Below are positions 34,708 to 43,884 of a stretch of DNA of 64,000 bases, piece by piece (position 1 is the stretch's first letter; each line of letters begins with the position of its first letter). The position numbers were made by a program, and so were the translations under genes. A model generated the notes under the pieces. That model saw only the letters and a program-made list of their open reading frames with translations, was not told the origin of the DNA and searched no databases. This DNA comes from Clostridia bacterium (GTDB lineage Bacteria > Bacillota > Clostridia > Christensenellales > CAG-1252): assembly GCA_024685775.1 (NCBI GenBank), contig JAIKVL010000025.1:1-64000 (forward strand), written 5' to 3'.

Positions 34708-36006
34708 ATGCAGATCAACACAGCGTTATTCGAGAGAGGAGACACGATCGGCGTGGCGGTTTCCGGCGGAAGGGACAGTATGAGCCTTCTGCATTATTTG
34801 AACGACGCCAAAAACAGCTTGATGATCAACGTCGTCGCGATCCACGTCGAGCACGGAATCCGCGGCAAAGAAAGCGCGGACGATCAAGCCTTCGTCCTCG
34901 ATTTCTGCGAAAAGCACGATATCCCCGTCTGTTCCACGCAGGTGGACGTCCCTTCTTATGCGAAAGAGCATTTGATCGGCTTGGAGCAAGCCGCGCGCGA
35001 ACTCAGATATCAATATTTCGACGAGCTTTTGAAAAAAGGCGTCGTCACCAAAATCGCGACCGCCCACCAGTTGGACGATCAATGCGAAACCGTCCTTATG
35101 CGTATCTTCCGCGGAACGGGCATCAAGGGTCTCGAAGGGATCCCGAGCGCGAGAAGCGGGAAGTATATCCGCCCGATGCTCTCTTTGAGCCGCGCGGAAA
35201 TCAGCGAGTACGCCGAGGCAAACGCCGTCCCCCACGTCGAGGACAGCACGAACTATAACTTGGAATACACTCGGAACTTTATCCGTCACGAGGTTTTCCC
35301 CGTCGTCGAAAAAATGTTTCCGCAATACAGAAAGAGCATCGAGAGATTGACCGGAGCGGCGAAGGAAGCCGTCTCGTTTATGGACAGCGTCGCCGTGCCG
35401 TACGAGGTGGACGACAAATCGAGGATCGTCTTCTCGATCGACGCTTTGAATTCGGCGCATCCCGCGCTCGTCCGCCACAGCATCCGAAAGGCGATGATCG
35501 AGCAGGGCTTCGCTTTGGATTTCGAGCAATGTAACCTTTTGGACGTCCTGTCTCTCCTCAATAAAGAGACCGGAAAAGAAGTCAGCCTGTCGCAGGGGCT
35601 CATCGCTTTGAAAGCGCCCGGGCATCTCGTCATTATGCGCGCGGTCGAGTCGGAGCCGTACGAGATCCCCTTTGAGAAAGGCGAGACCCTTCTTCCCGAC
35701 GGGCGCAAACTCGTGATCGACGATTATCGCGGCGTCGGTTTGCGCTTCGATCCGAAAAAGATCCCCGCCGGCGCGGTCATCCGCAATCGCCGCGAGGGCG
35801 ACGTCTTTACGACGTTCGGCGGCTTCACCAAGACGCTCGGCAATTATCTTACGAATATCAAATATCCGAACCGCGACCGCGCCGATCTGCCTTTGATCGC
35901 CTGCGGAAAAGAGGTCTACGTGATCTGCGGCGTGGAGATTTCCCAAAAAGTCAAGGTAGACGAAAACACTGAGGACGTTTATACCGTTAAAATCATCGGG
36001 GGGTGA
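34708..36006 (+). CDS. tilS: tRNA(Ile)-lysidine synthetase
   Basis: Enzyme that converts the wobble C34 of tRNA(Ile2) to lysidine so that it reads AUA. The 432-aa product has the PP-loop SGGRDS (19-24), the IHVEHGIRGKES segment, TAHQLDDQCETVLMR, and PHVEDSTNYNLEYTRNFIRH, plus the C-terminal TilS domain (GGFTKTLGNYLTNIKYPNRDR). ATG 34708 is preceded by GAAGGAG. The frame remains open 22 codons further upstream without a ribosome site. cca follows nine nt after the stop, so two tRNA-maturation genes and rmuC form a likely operon. Confidence 0.95.
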   Translation: MQINTALFERGDTIGVAVSGGRDSMSLLHYLNDAKNSLMINVVAIHVEHGIRGKESADDQAFVLDFCEKHDIPVCSTQVDVPSYAKEHLIGLEQAARELRYQYFDELLKKGVVTKIATAHQLDDQCETVLMRIFRGTGIKGLEGIPSARSGKYIRPMLSLSRAEISEYAEANAVPHVEDSTNYNLEYTRNFIRHEVFPVVEKMFPQYRKSIERLTGAAKEAVSFMDSVAVPYEVDDKSRIVFSIDALNSAHPALVRHSIRKAMIEQGFALDFEQCNLLDVLSLLNKETGKEVSLSQGLIALKAPGHLVIMRAVESEPYEIPFEKGETLLPDGRKLVIDDYRGVGLRFDPKKIPAGAVIRNRREGDVFTTFGGFTKTLGNYLTNIKYPNRDRADLPLIACGKEVYVICGVEISQKVKVDENTEDVYTVKIIGG

Positions 36007-36015
36007 TTTTCCCCG

Positions 36016-37347
36016 ATGGCGATCCTTTCCCTGCTGAAAGATAAAGCTCCGCTGTACTTGGTCGGTGGCGCCGTTCGGGACGAACTTCTGTCCTATCCCG
36101 TGTCCGACGTCGATCTTTGCGGTCCCCTCGCACCCGAAGAGCTGGAAAAAAAGCTCTGCGGGCTTTTTGCGTTTAAGGACGTAAATCCGAGGATCGGAAC
36201 GGTCAAGATCTCGATGGGGAATGAGTTCTGCGAGTACACGCGCTTCCGCAGAGACAGCTATCCGATCTCTTCCGGGCGGCACACTCCTTCGGAAGTTACC
36301 TTCGTGGAGACCCTCGAAGAGGACGCGTTTCGCCGCGATTTTACGGTGAACGCCTTGTATAAAAGGCTTTCGGACGGCGCGCTTTTCGATCCGACGGGCG
36401 GGATGGACGATCTGAAAAACAAAGTAATCCGAACGACGCGCGAACCCGAAAAAGTGTTTTCGGAAGACGGGCTGCGACTGCTTCGCCTCGTCCGTTTCGC
36501 CGCTTCTTTGGGATTCGAGATCGAAGAAAAAACCTTCGCGGCGGCGAAAAAATTCGCGCCTCTTCTCGCGGATATTTCCCCCGAAAGGATCCGCGAAGAA
36601 TTTATGAAGATCCTCGTCGCGGACGAGCGTTACGGCGTCCGCGGGGCGGTTTATCGCGCGCTCGAACTTATGCGCGAGCTCGGATTGTACGAATATTTTC
36701 TGCCCGAGTTGACCGAAGGAATCGGCGTTACGCAGAATTCGAAATACCATAAGTACGACGTCTATTATCACACTCTTCACACCGTCGCCGCCGCGCCGCC
36801 TCGGCTGCGTCTCGCCGCGCTTTTGCACGATATCGGGAAACCGCTTTGCGCTTGCAGGGACGGGAATATGTATCTGCACGCCGTGGAGAGCGCGGCGATC
36901 ACGGAAAACGTGATGAAACGCCTGCGCTTTTCCAAAAAGGAGATCGCGTTCGTCAAAGAGATCGTCCGCTGGCATATGTTCGATTTCAACGGCGAGGCGG
37001 GAGAAAACAAGAAAAGACTGTACGTTCTTCGGGAATGGAACTACCTCGAAGATCTCGTCGCGATCAAAAACGCGGACAGCGTGGGGACTGGCTGTTTCAC
37101 CGAAAACGTCTTCGCGAATCGTCTCATCGAAATCAAAAATCAAATGAAAGAAGAAGGGGTCTTCCTGAGCGTAAAACAGCTTCCCGTTCGAGGGGGCGAT
37201 CTCGCTCGGATCGGCGTGGAGGAAAACCTTCGCGCCGCCGTCCTCGGCGAGCTGTTGGAAAGGCAGGCGATCCTCGGCGCGAAGCGGGATAAAGAGAGCC
37301 TGATGAAGCAGATCCCCGAGATCTTGAAAGAACTGAAAAGGAGATAA
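36016..37347 (+). CDS. cca: CCA tRNA nucleotidyltransferase with HD domain
   Basis: Class II nucleotidyltransferase that adds or repairs the CCA 3' end of tRNAs. The 443-aa product has LVGGAVRD at the start, the metal-binding SDVDL pair, the RRDFTVNAL motif, and EDGLRLLRLVRFAA, followed by an HD domain (ALLHDIGKP, near residue 270), the common arrangement in Bacillota. The protein may alternatively be a poly(A) polymerase, but the motifs favour CCA addition. It starts shortly after tilS and ends two nt before rmuC. No single strong ribosome site is seen; coupling is likely. Confidence 0.9.
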   Translation: MAILSLLKDKAPLYLVGGAVRDELLSYPVSDVDLCGPLAPEELEKKLCGLFAFKDVNPRIGTVKISMGNEFCEYTRFRRDSYPISSGRHTPSEVTFVETLEEDAFRRDFTVNALYKRLSDGALFDPTGGMDDLKNKVIRTTREPEKVFSEDGLRLLRLVRFAASLGFEIEEKTFAAAKKFAPLLADISPERIREEFMKILVADERYGVRGAVYRALELMRELGLYEYFLPELTEGIGVTQNSKYHKYDVYYHTLHTVAAAPPRLRLAALLHDIGKPLCACRDGNMYLHAVESAAITENVMKRLRFSKKEIAFVKEIVRWHMFDFNGEAGENKKRLYVLREWNYLEDLVAIKNADSVGTGCFTENVFANRLIEIKNQMKEEGVFLSVKQLPVRGGDLARIGVEENLRAAVLGELLERQAILGAKRDKESLMKQIPEILKELKRR

Positions 37348-37349
37348 AA

Positions 37350-38597
37350 ATGGAACTTGCGATCATTATTCTTTTATCGATCAACGTGATTCTGACCGGC
37401 GTTCTTTTGTTTGTCCTCGCGAGGAAAAAGGAAAGCGGCGTCGGCGAAAGGGAGATCGAGGAGATCGTCCGACGCGAAAGCGATTATCAAATCAAGACTC
37501 TGAACGGCGCGATCAACGGCATAAATAACGCGACGCTGAACGCCGTCAAAATGGTCGCGGATACCCAAGGCGCGAGCAGCGAAAAATTTATGAATCATAT
37601 CGCGCAAAACGCGGAACGGCAGGACAAACGCCAGCAGGAATTTATGAATAACGTCGAGACGCATCTCGAAAATATGCGGACGACCATCGTTCGCACTCTT
37701 GCGGACGTTCGGCAGGAGAACGCGGCGGAGCTTGAAAAGATGCGTCAAGTCGTCGAAGAAAAGATGCAGTCCACGCTGACCGAGCGACTGAACGCATCGT
37801 TCGCTTTGATCGGAGAGCAGCTTGACAAAGTCAAAGAAGGGCTCGGAGAGATGCGCAATTTGACCGAGGGCGTCACCGATCTCAAAAAAGTCCTCGGCGG
37901 CGTCAAGACCCGCGGCGTTTGGGGCGAGATCTCCCTCGGAAGCTTGATCGAAGAGGTTTTGTACTCCGAGCAATACGTCGTCAACGCGCAGATCGGAAGG
38001 AAGCGCGAAGCGGTCGAATTCGCCGTCGTCCTTCCCGGTAAAAACGAGGAAAAAGTTCTGCTTCCGATCGACGCGAAGTTCCCGCTCGAAGATTATCAGC
38101 GCCTCGTGGACGCGAGCGAAAACGGCGATAAGGAATTGATCACCGCCATGGGCGCCGCGCTCGAAAGACGCATTCGCGACGAGGCGAAGACGATCGCGGA
38201 AAAGTACGTCAAGCCGCCCGAGACCACCGATTTCGCGGTGATGTATCTTCCGATCGAAGGGCTGTTCGCGGAAGTTACGAAGCGGCAGGGACTGCTCGAA
38301 TCCATTCACGCAAAGTATCACGTCCTGATCGCGGGACCGACGACGCTCGCCGCTCTGCTGAACAGCTTGCAAGTCGGGTTCAAGACTCTCGCGATCCAAA
38401 AGCGCAGTCGCGAGATCTGGACGCTTTTAGCTTCTTTCCGCACCGAATTTACCCGCTTCGCGGATCTCCTCGAAGCGACGCAGAAGCATATGGACAAGGC
38501 GGCGGAAGGCATTCATTCCGCTTCGGATAAGACCTTCCAGATCCAAAAGAAACTCTCCAAGGTCGAGCTCATCGAGGAGCCGGGCGAAGAAAGCTGA
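37350..38597 (+). CDS. rmuC: RmuC-family DNA recombination/limiting protein
   Basis: A 415-aa RmuC homolog. E. coli RmuC limits inversions at short repeats; a nuclease-like fold has been proposed for the family. Residues 3-24 form one transmembrane helix, followed by a long coiled-coil of about 150 residues, then the conserved core (GVWGEISLGSLIEEVL, LLPIDAKFPLEDYQRL, DFAVMYLPIEGLFAEV, LIAGPTTLAALLNSLQVGFK). An AAAGGAG ribosome site overlaps the cca end. It closes the tilS-cca-rmuC run; a promoter for the kinase gene lies just after it. Confidence 0.92.
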   Translation: MELAIIILLSINVILTGVLLFVLARKKESGVGEREIEEIVRRESDYQIKTLNGAINGINNATLNAVKMVADTQGASSEKFMNHIAQNAERQDKRQQEFMNNVETHLENMRTTIVRTLADVRQENAAELEKMRQVVEEKMQSTLTERLNASFALIGEQLDKVKEGLGEMRNLTEGVTDLKKVLGGVKTRGVWGEISLGSLIEEVLYSEQYVVNAQIGRKREAVEFAVVLPGKNEEKVLLPIDAKFPLEDYQRLVDASENGDKELITAMGAALERRIRDEAKTIAEKYVKPPETTDFAVMYLPIEGLFAEVTKRQGLLESIHAKYHVLIAGPTTLAALLNSLQVGFKTLAIQKRSREIWTLLASFRTEFTRFADLLEATQKHMDKAAEGIHSASDKTFQIQKKLSKVELIEEPGEES

Positions 38598-38606
38598 AAG
38601 ACTGTC

Positions 38607-38636
38607 TTGCGCTCTGTACGCGCGATGTGATATAAT
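38607..38636 (+). promoter_or_regulatory. extended -10 promoter of the two-component system
   Basis: TTGCGC (38607-38612), 18-nt spacer, TGATATAAT (TATAAT at 38631-38636). The kinase ATG is only nine nt downstream and has no Shine-Dalgarno, so the mRNA is nearly or fully leaderless. Confidence 0.75.
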
Positions 38637-38645
38637 AGTAAAACA

Positions 38646-40001
38646 ATGAGTATAAAAAGAAAGCTGCTTTTAACGAATATTTTGATTTTCGCCGTGATGG
38701 TGCTTCTCGCTCTCGGCTATAATCTTTTCGCGAATGCGTTAAAAAACAAGTTTTCGATTATGGACACGACGCGGGAAGCGCTCGAACAGGCGTCCGTCGT
38801 TTTGACCGATTCTTCTTTGACGGAAAAGGAAAAAGCGGATAATCTCGACCAACTCGGTTACAGTTTTTCGATCTACGATCTGAACGGGAATCTTTTGAAA
38901 AAATTCGGCGGCTACGAGCTGAAAGGCTACACGTTTACGAGTACTTCGATGACTCCGAAGATCGTCATCTTTTCAAGCAAAGTCGTCCTCGAATCGAGGT
39001 CGGGGAGTAAATTCTACGCGGCGGTCAAGATCTCGTCGAGAGAAGCGAAGTTCAATTACCTCAACAGTCTCGCGATCACGATCATGATCTTCGTCTGCGG
39101 ATTGGCGGTGTTTTTCGCCTGCTATTATCAATACCACACGATCTTCCCCCCGCTGACCGTCCTTCGCGGCGGTTTGAAGCAAGTCGCGGCGGGCAATTAC
39201 TCCTATCAGCTTCGCGGCGGCAAGCGAGACGAGATCGGCGCGGTCATCGGCGAATTCGAGATGATGCGGCAAAAGCTCGCGGATCTCGATCATCAGAAGT
39301 CCGAATTCGACCGCCAGAGAGGGGAGATCATCGCGGGTATTTCCCACGACCTCAAAACCCCGCTGACGACGATTCAAGGCTACACGAAAGGCTTGATGGA
39401 CGGCGTCGCGAACACGCCCGCGAAAACCGAGCGTTACCTGAAAACGATCTACGAGACGACCTTGACGATGAATACCCTCGTCAACCAACTGAACGATTTC
39501 TCGAAAATGGATATCGACACGATCGAGTACAGCTTCCGCGAGCGCGATCTCGTAAAGCTCATTCAGGACTTCGCGGCGATCAACGTCCCGATCTACGCGA
39601 CCAAGGGTCTCCGTGTCGTTACCGATTTTCCGTCCTATCCCGTGGAAGCGGATATCGATAAAGACCAGTTTCTCCGCGTCGTTCGAAACATTCTCGATAA
39701 CAGCGTGAAGTACAAGACCAAGCCCGAGGGAGAAGCGCGGATCACGATCTATTCCGAAGACGGTCAAGCCGTCCTCGAAATTTCGGACGACGGCCCCGGC
39801 GTCTCTCCGCACGAGATCAAATATATCTTCGAGAGTTATTACAGGGGCGATCCCTCCCGAACCAACCCGACGACGGGCAGCGGGCTCGGGCTTTCGATCG
39901 TAAAGACGATCATCACGGCGCACGAAGGAACGGTTTCCGCCGAAAACGACGGCGGTTTGAAAATCATCATCAAAATCCCCCAAAGGAGGAAAAGAAATTG
40001 A
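38646..40001 (+). CDS. sensor histidine kinase
   Basis: Membrane sensor kinase of 451 aa. Two transmembrane helices (about residues 10-30 and 140-162) flank a short extracytoplasmic sensor domain, then come a HAMP-like region, the HisKA dimerisation helix with phospho-acceptor H234 (GISHDLKTPLTTIQGY), and the HATPase domain with N-box, DDGPGVSPHEI and GSGLGLSIV. The signal sensed is unknown. The ATG is nine nt downstream of the -10 and lacks a ribosome site. The kinase comes before its regulator, the reverse of the common OmpR-type order, and overlaps it by four nt. Confidence 0.94.
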   Translation: MSIKRKLLLTNILIFAVMVLLALGYNLFANALKNKFSIMDTTREALEQASVVLTDSSLTEKEKADNLDQLGYSFSIYDLNGNLLKKFGGYELKGYTFTSTSMTPKIVIFSSKVVLESRSGSKFYAAVKISSREAKFNYLNSLAITIMIFVCGLAVFFACYYQYHTIFPPLTVLRGGLKQVAAGNYSYQLRGGKRDEIGAVIGEFEMMRQKLADLDHQKSEFDRQRGEIIAGISHDLKTPLTTIQGYTKGLMDGVANTPAKTERYLKTIYETTLTMNTLVNQLNDFSKMDIDTIEYSFRERDLVKLIQDFAAINVPIYATKGLRVVTDFPSYPVEADIDKDQFLRVVRNILDNSVKYKTKPEGEARITIYSEDGQAVLEISDDGPGVSPHEIKYIFESYYRGDPSRTNPTTGSGLGLSIVKTIITAHEGTVSAENDGGLKIIIKIPQRRKRN

Positions 40002-40681
40002 GAAGGATCTTAATTGTTGAGGACGAAAAGAACATCGCGGAAATCGAGCGCGACTACTTGGAGCTCGACGGCTTCGAGGTCGTGATCGAAAACAACGGCG
40101 CCGCGGGCAAAGAACGCGCGATCAAAGAGGACTTCGATCTCGTCATTCTGGACATTATGCTCCCGGATACGGACGGCTTCGAGATCTGCCGCGCGCTCCG
40201 CAAGGAGAAAGACGTCCCGATCCTAATGGTAACGGCGAAAGTCGCCAGCATCGATAAGGTTCGTGGGCTCGGCATCGGCGCGGACGATTATATCGTAAAG
40301 CCTTTCGATCCCGCCGAACTCGTCGCGCGCGTAAAAGCCCATATTTCCCGCTACGAGCGGATCAAAGGGAACGTGCAGGAGAAGGGCGTGGATATCGAGT
40401 ACAGAGACCTCGTCATCAAACCCCTTTCGAGAAGAGTCTTCTATAAGAAAGAAGAAGTCTTCCTGACCGCGAAGGAATTCGATCTCCTCTATTTCCTCGC
40501 GAGCAATCCGAACGTCGTCTTCCGCAAGGAAACGATCTTCGATAAGGTTTGGGGCGTGGATAGCTTCGGCGACGCGGGCACCGTCGTCGTCCACCTGACG
40601 CACATCCGCGATAAGATCCCGATGGATTATATCGAGACGGTCAGAGGCGTCGGCTATCGTTTCAGCATGCAAGCGGAATAA
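39998..40681 (+). CDS. OmpR/PhoB-family response regulator
   Basis: A 227-aa cytoplasmic regulator, partner of the upstream kinase. The receiver domain shows the acidic pocket (VEDE), the phospho-acceptor D52 (VILDIMLPD), and K near MVTAKVASIDKV, followed by a C-terminal winged helix (LTAKEFDLLYFLASNPNVV, THIRDKI, VRGVGYRF). The start is TTG within an ATTGA overlap with the kinase stop, eight nt after AGGAGG. Its targets may include the surface-protein genes downstream, since they follow with gaps of two to fourteen nt or overlaps, but no operator is visible. Confidence 0.93.
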   Translation: MRRILIVEDEKNIAEIERDYLELDGFEVVIENNGAAGKERAIKEDFDLVILDIMLPDTDGFEICRALRKEKDVPILMVTAKVASIDKVRGLGIGADDYIVKPFDPAELVARVKAHISRYERIKGNVQEKGVDIEYRDLVIKPLSRRVFYKKEEVFLTAKEFDLLYFLASNPNVVFRKETIFDKVWGVDSFGDAGTVVVHLTHIRDKIPMDYIETVRGVGYRFSMQAE

Positions 40682-40683
40682 AA

Positions 40684-41403
40684 ATGTTTCTCGGCGATTA
40701 TCATATCCACACAAAGTTCAGCGACGGAAGAGATTCCGTCCTCGAAGTCGCCTTCGAAGCGCAGCGAAAAGGGCTTTCGGAGATCGCGATCACCGATCAC
40801 GGGTTTCATATCCCGACGATGAGTTACGAAAAATTTCTGAAAGCGAAAAAGGCCTGCCGCGAAGCCGAAGAAAAGACCGGGATCAAGGTCTATGCGGGTG
40901 TGGAAGCGAATATTATTTCGACCGACGGAGATCTGGACGTTCCGTTCGAGAAGCTCCCCGAGATCGAATATCTGATCGCCGGATTTCATAAGTTTGCGAT
41001 CCCGAAGAACGTAAGGTCCTTTTTCGAGGCTTACGCCGTAACGTATTTCAACGGGATGTTTAAGACGAGCGAAAAAGCGATCCGTAGAAACACGCGGGCG
41101 CTTATGAACGTCATAGAGAGATACCCCGTCCGCGCGCTCGCTCATATCAACCATTCTTTGAAGGTGGACGTGTACCAAGTCGCGTCGGCTTGCCGCGAGA
41201 AGGGCGTCCTCGTCGAACTCAACGCGAAACACCTTTCCGATTTGGACGGTGAATGGGAAGCGCTGATCGACAGCGGCGCGGATTTCGTCTTGAATTCGGA
41301 CGCGCATCGTTTGTCCGCCGTGGGAGATCTCTCCGCGGCGCTTGAAAAAGTCTTGGCGCAAGGGATCGAAAAGGAAAGGATCGTCAATTATATCGGAGAA
41401 TAG
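40684..41403 (+). CDS. PHP-domain metal-dependent phosphatase
   Basis: A 239-aa PHP-superfamily hydrolase. The metal ligands of the family are visible: DYHIHTKFSDG, ITDHGF, the Glu in AGVEANI, the His in AHINHSL and the terminal NSDAHRL. The fold matches YcdX-like phosphatases and histidinol-phosphatase HisK; no other his genes are nearby, so a general phosphoesterase is the safer reading. It starts two nt after the response regulator and ends two nt before the PLC-like gene, inside a tight run of genes. Confidence 0.85.
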   Translation: MFLGDYHIHTKFSDGRDSVLEVAFEAQRKGLSEIAITDHGFHIPTMSYEKFLKAKKACREAEEKTGIKVYAGVEANIISTDGDLDVPFEKLPEIEYLIAGFHKFAIPKNVRSFFEAYAVTYFNGMFKTSEKAIRRNTRALMNVIERYPVRALAHINHSLKVDVYQVASACREKGVLVELNAKHLSDLDGEWEALIDSGADFVLNSDAHRLSAVGDLSAALEKVLAQGIEKERIVNYIGE

Positions 41404-41405
41404 TT

Positions 41406-42242
41406 ATGCCGCGACATTTCACTCACTATTATTTTTCCCAAAACCTCGTCGAAGACGCGTCCTACGCGATCTCCGCCATCGTGGGCTTATACCCCGACGC
41501 CTTTTTGCTCGGTTCGCTCGGCGCCGATCTTTTTTCGGAAAAGGCGCATAAGGAGCGCTTGAAGGACGCGGACCCCATCCAGCTTTTCGGCGTTACGGCG
41601 CATCATATTTTCAAAAACGGTTCCAAGTGTCAGCTTTCCTATATGCTCGGTTTTACCGCGCATTTCGCGCTCGAACGGGCGGCGGATCCTTTCGTCTCCT
41701 ACTTCGAGAAGAACGGCGTGAACGGGTATTTCGGCGGCGCGAATGAGAAAAAGAGCGCGAAAGAGATCGAGATCGGGATCGACCGCCATATCGTCCGCGA
41801 CTATCTCGGAATGAAAAAAGCTTTGACCCTCGTGGACGATTTCAAAGTCCGTAAAGAGGTCTTCGAGGAGGTCGCGGATCTGTACGTCGACGTGATCAAC
41901 GACGTGGCGGATCTTTATCTGAATCGCCGCAAGACTCTTTTGATCCTCGAAAGCGTAAAAGCCGATATCCCCTTGGCGGAAGGGCTCGGACGCATCGACT
42001 ACATGAACCGCGAGAATCGCGAGTGGGTCGCCTACACGGGCGAAAAAACCGCGCTTTCTTTCGACGAACTGATGAAAGAGCAGACCCCCGTCGCTTACGA
42101 GCTTTTGGTCGAATACATGAAAATGGCGAGGAGTAATCAGCAGCCGAACGAAGCGTTGTTCGCGCTTCGCGAAGAAGAAAAGGAGAGCGAAGAGGCTCAC
42201 CCGATCGAAGAAACGCCGATCTCGGGCGTCGAGGAGAATTGA
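41406..42242 (+). CDS. zinc-dependent phospholipase C family protein
   Basis: A 278-aa protein of the zinc-dependent phospholipase C-like family. Typical parts are the MPRHFTHYYFSQNL start, GLYPDAFLLGSLGADLF, and the helix with GFTAHFALERAADPFVSYF, which carry the His and Asp residues expected to bind zinc. There is no signal peptide, so it is probably cytoplasmic, and its substrate is unknown. The C-terminus is an acidic tail. Four nt overlap exist with the open frame of the next gene, which I start at the ATG beyond the stop. Annotation by family resemblance only. Confidence 0.78.
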   Translation: MPRHFTHYYFSQNLVEDASYAISAIVGLYPDAFLLGSLGADLFSEKAHKERLKDADPIQLFGVTAHHIFKNGSKCQLSYMLGFTAHFALERAADPFVSYFEKNGVNGYFGGANEKKSAKEIEIGIDRHIVRDYLGMKKALTLVDDFKVRKEVFEEVADLYVDVINDVADLYLNRRKTLLILESVKADIPLAEGLGRIDYMNRENREWVAYTGEKTALSFDELMKEQTPVAYELLVEYMKMARSNQQPNEALFALREEEKESEEAHPIEETPISGVEEN

Positions 42243-42244
42243 GT

Positions 42245-43870
42245 ATGAAAAAAATTGTGATTCTGTTGATTGCCGTCGCGGCGCTTATTTGCCTGTTTGC
42301 GGCGTGTGAGGAGGGCGGCGGCGCGAAAGTCGAGATAACGACGTCGAAGTCGGGAACGATCAACGTTTCCGTTTTTGCGCAGGACGTTCCCGCGGATAAA
42401 CAAGACAAAGCGAACACGCTGACACCGACCGTCACTTTGAATGAAAAGCAGATCACGGACGACGGCAAAGGGTTGTATCGCATAAACTTTGACACAAGCG
42501 GCGAAGGCACGGTGTCCGTTGATTCAACTACCGTGCAGACAGGAGCTTTCGTGACCGCGCAAGCGGGCACAACCGTGACCGTCAACGTGGCTCCCGCAAA
42601 CGAATGGAAACTTAATGTATGTATGTTGGATTGGGAAGTCGTTGAGTCTTCGACTTTCGTTATGCCGGATCACGACGTCACTTTCTTAGTCTCGTTTGTT
42701 TCAAAACGCCACTCGGTTTCGCTTGGCGGAAGCGGAGGTAGATATATAATCACCGAAAGATCGGATGCGGTTGAAGGAACGACTGTTGAGTTTTCAATAA
42801 ACGAAGCGGATCTCTCAACCGACGGGTGGTATTATGAAGACGAAGACGTCTTTGTTGAATCATCGGTAGAAGACGAGATGGGCAACCGTGAACGCGTCAA
42901 CGTTCAAAAGGTTGGTGAAAACAGATTCCGTTTCGTTATGCCTACTTTCGATTGCAATATCGTAATGAACAGACGTGACTTCGGAAAAGTGGCAGGCGTT
43001 TATTTCTCAAAGCGCAATGCCAATGACCAACTGGATCAAATATACGAAAACGAAATCGCAAACTATATCACTTATACGCTCACGATGGACAATGAGACGA
43101 TTGAATTGAACACCCGTATAAAACGACACGTTGCGACGCTCAACATAACCTATCTCAATCCACTCTATGAAGTCGAAGACGTACGCTGGGACAGCAGAAC
43201 AAATTCGACGACAAAGGTTGACGACAGACATTATACCTTTACTGTCGGCTACTCACATTTGCTTGTCATCTTAAAAGACAAAGAAGTGCCGAGTGGCTCG
43301 CACGCGATCACCGTAAATAATCCCGAACACGGAACGATCGCGGCTGATAAAGCGTATGCGGAAGCGGGGGAAACGGTGACCGTGACCGTCACGCCCGACG
43401 AAAACTATCATCTTGCCACGCTGCAATATTCCTATGAAACCGACGTTTGGAACGATATCGCAGAGCAAAACGGCGCGTACGTTTTCACGATGCCCGACGC
43501 GGACGTGACGCTGCGAGCGACTTTTGATAATACTCCCGTGACATCGGGGAATTTGCATATATACGTTCAAGGTTTGGTCGGTGATGAAAACGAGTATTCT
43601 CTGTCGGGAGTTTTCAGCGAGATCAGATGGGTCGATTCAAAGGAAAACCAAGAGATTATCCGCGAAATACCCGATTCTATGACGGTGCCCGTTGAGATCG
43701 GAACTCTGAATTTTTGGTATTGGATCAACGAAGAATATCAGTGTTTGGGCGTCTATTTCCGCAACAACAACGTTTTAACCGCAGATTACGGAGATTACGG
43801 TCGAGCGGAATTTGATGTGCAGGAAGGCGATTTGAACGGGAATCTCGTTTTCGTCGTTGCGCTTAAATAA
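42245..43870 (+). CDS. surface lipoprotein with InlB-type beta repeats
   Basis: A 541-aa predicted lipoprotein. The ATG at 42245 is preceded by GAGGAGAATT; the signal peptide ends in the lipobox LFAAC, with C23-24 as lipid anchor. The mature part shows repeated beta-strand units ending in sequences such as FVMPDHDVTF, FVMPTFDCNI and FTMPDADVTLRATF, the signature of divergent InlB/Flg_new-like B-repeats found on cell-surface proteins. No catalytic motif is seen. The middle (about 42600-43300) is visibly richer in A/T and in codons such as TTA, TCA and ATA than its neighbours, which hints at different ancestry or fast evolution. Confidence 0.82.
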   Translation: MKKIVILLIAVAALICLFAACEEGGGAKVEITTSKSGTINVSVFAQDVPADKQDKANTLTPTVTLNEKQITDDGKGLYRINFDTSGEGTVSVDSTTVQTGAFVTAQAGTTVTVNVAPANEWKLNVCMLDWEVVESSTFVMPDHDVTFLVSFVSKRHSVSLGGSGGRYIITERSDAVEGTTVEFSINEADLSTDGWYYEDEDVFVESSVEDEMGNRERVNVQKVGENRFRFVMPTFDCNIVMNRRDFGKVAGVYFSKRNANDQLDQIYENEIANYITYTLTMDNETIELNTRIKRHVATLNITYLNPLYEVEDVRWDSRTNSTTKVDDRHYTFTVGYSHLLVILKDKEVPSGSHAITVNNPEHGTIAADKAYAEAGETVTVTVTPDENYHLATLQYSYETDVWNDIAEQNGAYVFTMPDADVTLRATFDNTPVTSGNLHIYVQGLVGDENEYSLSGVFSEIRWVDSKENQEIIREIPDSMTVPVEIGTLNFWYWINEEYQCLGVYFRNNNVLTADYGDYGRAEFDVQEGDLNGNLVFVVALK

Positions 43871-43884
43871 TTGAGAGGTGAGTT

